From Aspidapion aeneum (taxonomy: Eukaryota > Arthropoda > Insecta > Coleoptera > Brentidae): 64,000 nt of DNA. The stretch is taken from positions 201,225,013 through 201,289,012 of the forward strand of contig OY755038.1 in assembly GCA_963576565.1 (NCBI GenBank). Reading direction: 5' to 3'. Below the pieces are notes generated by a model, which was given only the letters and a program-made list of their open reading frames with translations, did no database searches and was not told where the DNA came from. The position numbers were made by a program, and so were the translations under genes. Below, in pieces: positions 54,787-64,000 of this stretch. The stretch's first letter is position 1, and the number at the start of each line of letters is the position of its first letter.

Positions 54787-56387
54787 CGGTGTAGGACAAC
54801 TGGGCGCCGCCAACTCGGCGCCGCCAACTGCGCGCCGCCAACTCGGCGCCGCCAACTGGGCGCCGGGCCAACTGGGCGCCGGGCCAACTCGGCGCCGCCA
54901 CCTGGGCGCCGGCCAACTGGGTGCCGGCAAACTGGGCGCCGGGCCAACTCGGCGTCGCTAACTGGGCGCCGGCCAACTCGGCGCCGGACTAAAAATTTTT
55001 TTTTGATAAAATGTGTAGATGAAAAATAAAATATATTACTTATATAAAATCATCTTTAAAAAATTCTTTACGCAATTTTTTTGAATTTTTTTTTGTTAAG
55101 TAAAGTTAAATCCATTAAGTCGACTGTTGAATCTTGGTAGTTGTAGTGTTTGGTACCCTGGTAACACTACAATTTAAGTTATTTATTACAACAATGGCGG
55201 ATCCAAAAATCAAAATGGCGGATCCAAAATGGCGGATCCAAAATGGCGGATTTTCTTATTTACTAACCGATTTGTCTAAAACTTGAAATATTACATTGCT
55301 TGAGGTCATTTAACAAAATTTTTTACTCAAACTTAAAAAAAACAAAATGGCGGATCCAAAATGGCGGATTTTCTTATTTACCAACCAATTTGTCTTAAAC
55401 TTGAAATATTACATAGCTTGAGGTCATTTAACACAATTTTTAACTCAAACTTAAAAAAAAACAAAATGGCGGATCCAAAATGGCGGATTTTCTTGTTTAC
55501 TAACCGATTTGTCTTAAACTTGAAATATTACAATGCTTGAGGTCATTTAACATAATTTTTAACTCAAACTTAAAAAAAATTATAAACGTAAAGTTTAGTA
55601 CTCGTGAATGAAGAAAACTAAAATTGTTCGTGGCTAAGCGGGTATAGAAAGATTTTGTTTCTCTCGTCTTTCAGCTCGAAAGCTGTAAAGCTGCCCACAG
55701 AAATAAATAAGAGAATCCGCCATTTTTTTTTAAGTTTGAGTAAAAAATTGTGTTAAATGACCTGAAGCAATGTAATATTTCAAGTTTGAGACAAATCGGT
55801 TATCCGCCATTTTGATTTTTGTAAGTTTGAGTAAAAAATTGTGTTAAATGACCTCAAGCAATGTAATAGTTTAAGTTTGAGACAAACCGGTTGGTAAATA
55901 AGAAAATCCGCCATATTGGATCCGTCATTTTGTTTTTTTTTTAAGTTTGAGTTAAAAATTGTGTTAAATGACCTCAAGCAATGTATAATTTCAAGTTTGA
56001 GACAAATCGGCTAGTACATAAGAAAATCCGCCATTTTGGATCCGCCATTTTGATTTTTGGATCCGCCATTGTTGTAATAAAAAACGTAAATTGTAGTGTT
56101 TCCAGGTTACCAAACACTACAACTACCAAGATTCAACAGTCGACTTAATAATTTTAACGTTACTAAACAAAAACAAATTTCAAACAAATTGCGTAAAGGA
56201 TTTTTTAAAGATGATTTATATAAATAATATATTTTATTTTTCATCTACACATTTTATCAAAAAAAAAAATTTTAGTCCGTCGCCGAGTTGGCCGGCGCCC
56301 AGTTGGCCCGCCGCCCAGTTGGCGGCGCCGAGTTGGCGGCGCCCAGTTGGCGGCGCCGAGATGGCGGCGCCCAGTTGTCCCATTCCG
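54787..56387. mobile_element. 1.6-kb foldback element with 9-bp target duplication
   Basis: The whole element is an inverted repeat around a short centre (about 55580-55690). ATTTTTATA at 54778-54786 and 56388-56396 is the target duplication. From the outside each arm has: a 14-16-bp minisatellite of CAACTGGGCGCCGC-like units (13 in the left arm, 7 in the right), an AT-rich block with TCTTTAAAAAATTC and GTCGACTGTTGAATCTTGGT, a GTAGTGTTTGG...AACACTACA hairpin, and two to three 118-bp repeats starting AAAATGGCGGATCCAAAATGG. This is the architecture of FB-type foldback elements. A 9-bp duplication is also usual for Mutator-like elements. No transposase is encoded; reading frames over the arms are artefacts. 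Confidence 0.92.
54794..54988 (+). repeat. GC-rich minisatellite in the left foldback arm
   Basis: Thirteen units of 14-16 bases, CAACTSGGCGCCG(G/C), each centred on GGCGCC. The complementary array in the right arm (56280-56380) has seven units. Confidence 0.93.
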
Positions 56388-56743
56388 ATTTTTATATAAT
56401 GTTAACTTTCACATTCTTTTTTATCTCTTTGCTCTCTCTACAGTCTACAGTGTTCCTGTCTTATCAAATGTGACACTCAAGTATACATACTCATTGCATG
56501 GAGATATTGTTTTTCCCTTTCCTCAACCATCAAGCATTACCAACCCTTTCTGGGAAAACGGGTGGCGCGACAAATGTTTTTCTTTTACGACAAATTTAAA
56601 ACAAATTTACGACAATTAATGCATATATTGCGAATATCCAACTCCTAAGTGGTAATGCTAATTTTAAGAAGGTGTCTTATTTATCGTGGCGGCGCCGGCG
56701 GGATTTTTTACAAGCATCACGATTATTATGTTCTTTTTTTTAG

Positions 56744-56878
56744 TGCAAAGGAAAGTCGACAGAAGGCGCAGTTGACGATGATGTCATCTTGATTATTGCC
56801 CAGCTCAAAAGCAAGGTGCACGATGGAACAAGGTGTCGGCCTGGAAGTTTGGATATGTGTATTGATGGGAAATGTCAG
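56744..56878 (+). CDS. ADAMTS-like protein exon (end of cysteine-rich module)
   Basis: 45 codons, phase 0, between a T-rich acceptor (TTCTTTTTTTTAG) and donor GTTAGT. Encodes CKGKSTEGAVDDDVILIIAQ, then LKSKVHDGTRCRPGSLDMCI and DGKCQ. The DGT.C…S.DMCI.G.C signature is the end of the ADAMTS/ADAMTSL cysteine-rich domain and normally leads to the spacer domain (…VGCD…). It joins ALK of the exon at 48592 so that CALK is followed by CKGK, as in ADAMTSL proteins (C.LKC.AKG). The next exon, for the spacer, was not found in the remaining window, so a long intron must follow or it lies outside. Confidence 0.94.
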
Positions 56879-57150
56879 GTTAGTACTTACATAACTATCT
56901 GATTTTTTAGCAAAAAATAATGTTAGAACGTTTTTGTAGGATATCTTCCTACTTTCTTCAAGAAACAATCTAGTAATAAGTGTGGCATAACTATTAGTCA
57001 TTTGCATTGTCGGCGCATAGTCAAATAAATAATTTTATTTATACTATGTCAGCTTTGAGGGGAACAATTACGGGTTGGACTTAATCTGAAGGTGATCGAC
57101 AGTAAATTTATCCCAGCCTGCTTCAAGGGTGGATCCAGAGGTGCTTCTCG

Positions 57151-57201
57151 GGGGGGGGGGGGGGGGGGGGGTTCGGTTCGGTTCGGTTCGGTTCGGTTCG
57201 G
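57151..57201 (+). repeat. Poly-G run followed by (GGTTC)n
   Basis: About 20 G followed by six copies of GGTTC. The preceding GGGTGGATCCAGAGGTGCTT resembles a hAT MITE terminus. Part of a window-wide set of GGTTC tracts. Confidence 0.95.
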
Positions 57202-57520
57202 TTGCATGCAATTTTCCAGAACCCACAATCAACGAAGACAGCAGCACTGATCACACCGAACCAGCAATTTTCGGATCTCCACTGCAAAACATCAACCTCA
57301 ACCAACAGCGAAGCGAAATCGATTCAGATCCACGATCATTGATTCATTTAGTTGGCTGTAGCGGCGCTATTTTGAATATCAATATAACAAACAATAATAA
57401 TGTCAAATAACGTAGGAATGTATAGATTAGGCTAGGTAGTTTATTTTGATAGTGTATAGGCCTATTTTTAGATGCTCCCAAATACAAAAATACAAAATTT
57501 GAAAAAACCATGAATTCGGG

Positions 57521-57634
57521 TCCAGGGACTAAAATATTTTAGTCCCCGGGAGTAAAATATTTTAGTCCCCGGGATAAAAAGTACTATTTTAGTCCCTAAA
57601 ATGAGGGACTAAAATGCGTTTTTAGTCCCTGAAT
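57521..57634. repeat. Cluster of GGGACTAAAAT palindromes
   Basis: GGGACTAAAATATTTTAGTC is a perfect palindrome, followed by CCCGGGAGTAAAATATTTTA and further AGTCCC/GGGACT units. About four palindromic half-pairs occur within 115 bases, each able to form a hairpin or cruciform. Confidence 0.9.
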
Positions 57635-58177
57635 TGCAAAAAATAATATTTTGGATCTAGGATGTATGGCATATGCTCTTTAATTGTAGGTAGGTGAAAT
57701 GTTAATTTATAGTACTTAACCATGTCCACCTAGATTAGTCAAACGTTCCACTGTGGCGCCGGCAAAATTGTATAATTTCCACACTGCCTGAAAAGATGCT
57801 CAAGGTATTATTTTTTTACGGTAGTACCAATTTTTAGTTTTTACTACTTAATAAAGCTTAGAGTGCCCATGGGGCGCCAGGATCTTTGAGGCGGGGAGGG
57901 CGATGATCCCCCCCGCCCCCCCCCCCACGCTACGCCGCTGTAGACTGGATTGTTTTCATAAAAAAAAACATGTATCTATCTAACTAAACCTAGAAACTAA
58001 AACGTATACAATCACAAAATCAGAAAACTAGAGATCCTTTACTTTTAATGGCAACCCCAGCATCCCTGTCTCTTTTTTATTATTTATTACAAGCTTTTAT
58101 TTAACTTCACCTGTATGTATGTGGGTATGTATGTATGTAATCAAATCTTGCAACTCAGTTTGAAGAACTTCCAAACA

Positions 58178-58835
58178 TCCAATTGACTTCAAATTTCGCA
58201 TAGCGTCTTAGTGCCGATGACAATACAATAATGTGGTTTTATCGGGTACCTACCTCCCCCCTAACGTGGGGGTGGAGAGGGGGTAAAACTTTAGTTTGTC
58301 CGATTTCAACCAAAATTGGTATCTGGGGGTTTTTGAGGATGAGAATTACGAATTTTTGATCAGATTACAAAAATTCAATATGTCGGATTCAAAATGGACG
58401 ATTTAATTTCAAGTTTTTCTGATTACTTTCATCTGACTTCCACGTATCCGACTGACTTTAAATTTCGTATACCATTATAGTTCCGATGACAATCCAATAA
58501 TGTGGTATCACTGACTGCTTACCTCACCCCTAACCTGGAGGGCGGAGAGGGGGTAATATTTTAGTTTGTTGGATTTCCACCAAAATTGGTATCTGGGGGT
58601 TTTTGAGGATGAGGATTACGAATTTTTGATTAGATTACAAAAATTCAATATGGCGGATTCAAAATGGACGATTTAATGTCAAGTTTTTCTGATTACTTTC
58701 AACTGACTTCCACGTATCCGATTAACCTTTAATTTCGCATAACGTTATAGTTCCGATGACAATCCGATAATGTGGTATCACTGACTGCCTCCCTCCCCCC
58801 TAACGTGGAGGGCGGAGGGGGGGGTAAATTTTAGT
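58178..58835 (+). repeat. 270-bp tandem repeat, about 2.4 copies
   Basis: Units start near 58178, 58447 and 58717 (ATCCRAYTGACTT…ATTTCG). Shared words include GGTATCTGGGGGTTTTTGAG, GATTACAAAAATTCAATATG and CGGATTCAAAATGGACGATT. The third unit is truncated. Confidence 0.92.
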
Positions 58836-58974
58836 TTGTATTTTGTTTAGTATCAAATCGTTGGACGGCCTTCTCATCGAAGACTTAGATATATCAAAAT
58901 TGACAGGAAAGACTCCCTGCAATATCGATGCGCTAGCTGAAATGCAAAGACTTAGCCAAATCTAAAAATTAAAA

Positions 58975-59502
58975 AATACATTTAGAAAAAAAAACTTTTT
59001 GAAAACAAGCTTTTATAAAATGGACTAAAAAGCATAAAATAATTTTTTGAGTGTTCTGATATCATAATAATAAAAGCGATGGGCGTATTTAATATTAGGT
59101 AAATGGCTTTCCATGCGCATTTGGTGGATCGTTCACAACCGATGATGGGCCGACTCTTCTTTTTCAATGTGACAAAATAAATCGACACACTGCCGGTCGC
59201 GGATGATCTGCCTAATATGAAGCAGGCGTAATAATTTCCATCCATATCAGAAAAATGTAAAGGTAGCTTGAGTAGGGTTGGGTTAGGTTAAATTATCTAC
59301 CCTTATATTTCTCTGCTGTAATATAATGAATTTGGATTTTCACTAAACTTAGAGTTAACAAGGCTTAAAGAAAAACGGGTAAATTTTCTTTAATACGCCC
59401 ATCGCTTTTATTATTATGATATCAGAACACTCAAAAAATTATTTTATGCTGTCAATTTTATAAAAACTTGTTTTCAAAAAGTTTTTTTTTCTAAATTTAT
59501 TT
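58975..59502. mobile_element. MITE with about 107-bp TIRs
   Basis: The left arm (58981-59090: AAAACTTTTTGAAAACAAGC … TGATATCATAATAATAAAAG … GGGCGTATT) is inverted at 59393-59500 with very few differences. The core (59090-59393) contains no recognisable coding. The 87-codon minus-strand frame over the left half is not recognisable. Confidence 0.88.
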
Positions 59503-59504
59503 CT

Positions 59505-62150
59505 TATTTTATTTTTTGTGTCGATACTTTAATGGCTTTTTGACAACCTAGATCTAGCTTTAAGAAAAGTATTACACCAAGCTACAAGCAGATAAAACTT
59601 TTTAAAACTAATAATCTTTCGTTTTTGCCTAAGGCAGACGTCAGAGTTTTAAATTTCGAGAATATATTTACGAAGGCGTCGAGATTTAAGCCAATATATA
59701 AATCCTTCTAGATAAACGTAAATTTCTTTTTTTTTTAAACCCGAATCTTTTTTATCCCTTTGGCATCAAGCATCATATTTTTCTGATGTTTTCGCCAGCT
59801 TGCGATGTTATTTGATTTTTCTGAAACGTTGTATGTAAACAGCCTGGAGAATCAACGACCTCTATATTTAAAAAAATCTTTAAAACTCCACAACATTTAC
59901 TCACAGCTTTGCCGAGAGTAAATAAGGGTAAATTTGTTAAATTTTTATTTTGTAAATTACGAGGACACTATTCCACATACAATCATATGTTTAACAAAGT
60001 AAAAAACACGTGAGAAAAAAATACCGTTGATTTTAAAAACTGCGAGAAATAAACGTTTTTCTCATATATGAAGACAAGCTTAATAGGTCATTCATTAAAG
60101 TTATAATAAGAAATTACGTTTTTAAAAACGGCGTTGTACGAACAAAGTGAATTCTAAGTAGATTTTTGTCAACATCAAAATCACATTAGATTCTCGCCTT
60201 TTCTACACGAATTTTAAAATGCGACTTGCATATATTTTTGAGATTTTACTAGAAACAGCGCCACCTATTGGCGACATTTTTCACTTGGACGAAAACTATC
60301 CGGGATTGCTTTGGCCTCTATACTCCAAAGACCAGTTAATTAATAAACTAATCCCTGTTCCTTCACGATCCCGACGCATCAATTATTAACCTGATAAAGA
60401 AACATTAATATTGTGTGAAAGTGTTTACTGTTGAAAAATCTTGTGTAGCTTTTAAATAAAACATAATATATGTATAGAGATTTTGTCTAGGGTCACTGCA
60501 TCCTGGAAACCTGGCGTCTCCATCACTAAGTCTTCGTGATACCGTGACCCTAATTTTCTTGTCTTGAGCGCCATAATTTAAAATTGTCTTGTAGTGTTGT
60601 AGTCTTAAACAAGTGAACTTTTAGAACTTTTTTTCACGTCACTATAAGTTAAAAAAAGCTTATCAAAAAAACGTGACAAAAAAAGACGCAGAAAGTTATT
60701 ACTTTTAACAAGTCTTTATCTAGAGGGCTTTTGGAACAGGCTTTCGCGCCCTTTTTGATTTTAAAAAACATAAAAGAGAAAAACGTGACAAAATAACACG
60801 CAAAAAGTTGGTAGGCTTGAGAAGTCTTAATCTAGTGGCGTTTTAGAACAGGTTGGGGAGGAGAAGACTTTTCAAGTGTGAATTTGGCACATGAAAATAA
60901 CGAGGGTTAAAAAACGTTATATACACAGCACCAGAAACTAAAAAATTACATTTTTATAGCTTTATTCCTCCTTGTTTTTAAGTTATCTTTAAGCATGTAG
61001 ATTTAACAAAACAAATATTACATGGTATGAGGTTGTTTTCTAGTAAAACTTAAGTTTATTCTTTTTGTTCATGTTAATTTAACGTTGATGTGATTTTTGT
61101 GCTATGTGTGTTAACATATTTATACACCAACCAAAGACCATTTCGTGAGGTTAACTGCCGAATATAAAAACATTCTACTATTCTAAATTAAAATTTTGGG
61201 TTTTTTTTACTAGTTTTATCATGTTTCCTATCAGTCTGCCAAAGCTCAGCCCTCCAGCACTTCTGGAAGTGTGTAACTTTACATGTGTAGGGGAGGGGAG
61301 TAAATTAGAATTTTGGGGTTTTTTGATTTTTTTCAAGGGTTTGGTCATATTTTTATCAGTCTGCCAAATTTTAGCTTTATAGCATATCTGGAAGTACAGT
61401 AGAATTTTGATGATCTATACATGAGTGAGTGAGTAAGTGGCAATTTCGACGTTTTTTGAAATTTCGACTGTGCAAAGTTTGAGATTTGTAGCTCATTCAG
61501 AAGTAGAGTTTTAGATAGGTCAAATTCTAACTAAAAATTCATAACCTAAAAACCATAACAAACATTAGCTACCAGACAATGGCTAGATTTTACAGAAGCG
61601 CCTGTTTTTCCAATAAACATAATGAATTTTTCACTTAAAAATATGCGTCGCAGTTGAATTTTGACCATCTCATAAAATCTCCCAGTTTTATATAACATTT
61701 AATATAGTACCGTCGCCCCCTTTTTTAAGGTCATTCTAAAATTAAGTAAGCTCGTCCAAAAAGTCTTGAATTTCAGCCGGCTTTAAAAACTGCTAAAGAA
61801 AGTAATATAATAAATCATGCAGTGGGGCTCAACAACGTACTGTTTCTTGGTATTTAACAAATGTAGGAAAAATAAGATGACATTAGAAAAGTGGGCTTTG
61901 CTAACTTTTGTGTTTAAAATAATGTGTAATAATAATTTTAGCAAAAAGAAGTAATAATTCTATTTTTAACTACTTCGTTCCTTTAGTAGTAATCTTAGAG
62001 CAAAAAAAAATATTTCTTACTCTGAAGTAGTCAATAAACAGACATTGCTTCCCCATTTAGGGAATTAGCAAGTTGCTGTATATCAAGACGTAGCGGGAGT
62101 ACGTTGCGGTAAATTCTTACTGGGTATCTATTCTGATCTATCTATTTAGA
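59505..62150. other. Non-coding, with two short tandem duplications
   Basis: At 60.62-60.86 kb a block of about 120 bases with AAAACGTGACAAAA and AGAAAGTTATTA-like words is present twice. At 61.19-61.40 kb a block with TATCAGTCTGCCAAA and TCTGGAAGT is present twice. Near 60.49-60.55 kb AGGGTCACTGCATCC and ATACCGTGACCCT can pair. No gene or exon recognised, including no ADAMTS-like spacer exon. Confidence 0.4.
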
Positions 62151-62179
62151 TATGAAATATTTAAAATAAAGGATATGAA

Positions 62180-63453
62180 CGACATAGAAACTAACGTTAA
62201 ACAGGAGATTAGAAATATCACACAACTATTCTATACAGAATTATGCCAAACAAAAACCATCGCAAGAAACCATAAAGAAACTCCAAACAAAAAGAGAGAA
62301 CATAAACTCTACAAGCTGAAATAAGCAAAGCGGAAATAAAGAGAGCATTAAAGAAAATGAAAATAACAAATCACCTGGAAAAGACGGACTAACCGCAGAA
62401 ATGCTCAATTACAGTGGTAAAACTGTAGTTAATGCCCTCCATATCCTACTGAATAAAATACTAAAAGAAAATATAATTCCAAACAACTGGAAAGAACTCA
62501 TAACCATTATTGTACACAAGAAAGGCGATAGAGCAGACCTAAAAAGCTATCAACCTATAACACTCCTCAATGTAATTTATAAGCTTTTCACGAAAATATT
62601 AACTGATAGACTAACAATAAAATTTAACGGATATCCATCAAAAGAAGAAGCAGGCTTCAGAGAAGGTTTCAGTACAGTTGACCACCTATTAACTATGAAA
62701 ATTCTAATAGAACGAGCCAACGAATACAACATTCCACTATATATTGCGTTTATAGACTGAAAAAGCTTTCTATAGCATTGAGCACTGGGCTTTAAAAGCA
62801 TTTTTAATTAATAGCCGAATAGATCAAAGATACACAGATCTAATAACCAATATATATCGCGAAGCAACAACATGAATCAAAATCCTTGAAGAAACCCAGC
62901 CAATCCGCATAAGAAGAGGTGTCAGTCAGGGTGACAGAATATCCCCTAAACTATTTACCCAGGCCCTACAAAATGTTTTTAAAAACTTAGATTGGAAAGA
63001 AATGAGCATCAAAGTAAACGGACAATATTTGAACCTCCTAAGATATGCTGATGACGGAGCGTTAATAACAGATAAGAAAGAAGAACTGATTAAAATGCTG
63101 AAAGAACTGGAAACAGTAGCTAAAAATATAGGCTTGAGTATGAATTATACTAAAACTAAAATCATAACAAACACAGATGAAGATATCACGATCAGAATAA
63201 AACAAAAAAAAAATAGTACAAGAAGAGGAATATATATACCTGGGACAAATTATTAAACTAAAAAAAGAAAACCAAACAGCTGAAATCAAAAGACGACTAA
63301 GATTGGCCTGGGCAGCATTCGATAAATTAAGCTGCATATTAAAAAATAAAAAAATATCCTCAGTACCTCAAAACGAAAGTGTATAACCAATGTATACTTC
63401 TGTACTTACCTATCGATCCCAGACCTGGACACTTAGAAAATCAAACTTGGATA
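62180..63453 (+). mobile_element. RTE-type LINE, reverse-transcriptase region, interrupted
   Basis: A broken ORF with ordered motifs: SPGKDGLTAEMLNYSGKT-like start (about 62365-62415), VHKKGDRADLKSYQPITLLN (about 62514), EAGFREGFSTVDHL (about 62648), YIAFID then a stop where the KAF motif should be (about 62745-62770), RIRRGVSQGDRISPKLF (about 62908), the intact catalytic YADD (about 63042), MNYTKTKIITNTD, a frameshift in an A-run near 63208, then AEIKRRLRLAWAAFDKLSCI and LTYRSQTWTLRKSNLD (about 63393-63450). A TGACGTC MITE interrupts it at 63454. Same family as 1-575, opposite strand. Confidence 0.9.
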
Positions 63454-64000
63454 CCCAGATAGCAAGGGGCCATCAAATGACGTCTTTTTTTCGTCGAAAA
63501 GTGGTCATTTGGATGACCAGCAGGTCATCTACCAAAAAATGTTTTTAAGGCGTCAGTTACTTGACGTCTTTTCGTGTAGTAGTATATTGGTCACTACCTG
63601 CATACTTTGTTCAAGGGACATACACTCATACTTACATAGATGGTGCCCCAGTCAGTACTTGACCGGATTTATACGGTACGGTACGTATGTAAAATAAATT
63701 AAATATTATATCAAGACAAACTTCGAGGCTTCTTTCGCTTCAAGGTGGAGATGTCTAAGTCTTCCAGGTCTCAGTCACAGAAGAGTCACCTTCTGTGTCT
63801 AAGTTTCCTTCAGTGTTCTCAACTGCAGGGAATATTTCATATATTCAGACGAGTTTAAAAAAGTCATAAATATATTTGTGTCTGTGTGTGTGTCTAATGT
63901 TCTGATTTGGTCCCAAATACGTCATATTGCTGACGTCTTTAAAACGTCTAAAAATGACGTCATTTTGGGTGTGTCTTTTGAACGTCATTTAAAGGTAATT
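63454..64000. mobile_element. TGACGTC-rich MITE, second copy (cut by window end)
   Basis: CCCAGATAGCAAGGGGCCAT opens it, matching the left end of 20741-21431. It then follows the same sequence closely, with a 35-base AT-rich insertion near 63675-63714 and some deletions. Inserted in the RTE ORF just after the LRKSNLD codons. The right terminus lies beyond the window. Confidence 0.9.

Larger units (their letters stand above)
54408..56570 (-). mobile_element. RTE-like LINE copy 3, split by a foldback element
   Basis: The minus-strand C-terminal region (RQLIWYGHVQQTNDENLPKQ, then GRPKLKWQHSIQRSMSQKT at 54457-54620) continues to about 54786. The same ORF resumes at about 56397-56530 (reverse of CTGTCTTATCAAATGTGACA and ACTCATTGCATGGAGATATT). 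Between them lies the 1.6-kb foldback element at 54787-56387. Confidence 0.85.

Noticed and set aside
54583..55029. Long frames on both strands rich in Arg/Pro/Gly/Ala (GRRPTGRRQ-type)
   Set aside because: They are translations of the GGCGCC minisatellite in the foldback arm; every frame is open there because of the repeat.
56726..57007. 93-codon minus-strand frame
   Set aside because: Antisense of the ADAMTS-like exon at 56744-56878, which has good splice sites and family motifs on the plus strand.
57129..57410. Gly-rich plus-strand frame starting with a run of glycines
   Set aside because: The poly-G and (GGTTC)n tract create the open frame; no splice or family support.

Overview
This is nuclear DNA from an arthropod, almost certainly an insect. 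It is AT-rich, has spliced genes with long introns, and is dominated by transposable elements (RTE- and Jockey-type LINEs, hAT, Tc1/mariner, pogo/Tigger, foldback elements, many MITEs). No prokaryotic operons, rRNA, tRNA or CRISPR were seen. A repeat-rich beetle-like genome is plausible, but the order cannot be fixed from this window.

Three host-type loci are supported. (1) A small secreted-protein gene on the minus strand, reconstructed from splice sites: ATG exon 23559-23570, exon 21893-22079, exon 18009-18184. It has a TATA box at 23666-23673 and a poly(A) signal near 17885, and encodes about 124 residues with a signal peptide and a Gly/Pro/Val-rich, cuticle-like body. (2) A minus-strand THAP-domain gene in two exons (30837-31056 and 28959-29128). 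The splice junction is intact, but exon 1 has frame breaks and no start codon. (3) Two plus-strand, phase-0 exons (48464-48592 and 56744-56878) of an ADAMTS-like extracellular matrix protein, 8.1 kb apart with transposons between them.

Layout. 0-0.6 kb: RTE remnant. 2.6-4.0 kb: inverted-repeat element. 4.6-6.0 kb: truncated RTE with target duplication. 7.4-8.6 kb: hAT with transposase remnant. 9.6-10.8 kb: long-TIR mariner-type MITE. 11.1-12.4 kb: nested inverted repeats with pentanucleotide tracts. 14.5-17.8 kb: mariner- and hAT-type debris. 18.0-23.6 kb: secreted-protein gene with transposon-filled introns. 23.8-26.5 kb: a MITE carrying a Jockey-like LINE. 26.8-31.1 kb: THAP locus with another copy of that MITE. 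31.3-33.4 kb: LINE tails and a Harbinger-like palindrome. 34.7-41 kb: mariner fragment and MITEs. 45.9-48.0 kb: tandem array with a small repeated ORF. 48.5-56.9 kb: ADAMTS-like exons, whose intron holds a 2.9-kb satellite-bearing TIR element, an unidentified SHGKG-motif ORF, a Tigger-like element and a foldback element nested in an RTE. 57-62 kb: tandem repeats and MITEs. 62.2-64 kb: RTE interrupted by a TGACGTC-rich MITE.

The strongest leads are the 610-bp MITE family with 7-bp target duplications, the 1.6-kb foldback element with 9-bp target duplications, the TGACGTC-rich MITE, and the tandem array at 46-48 kb.
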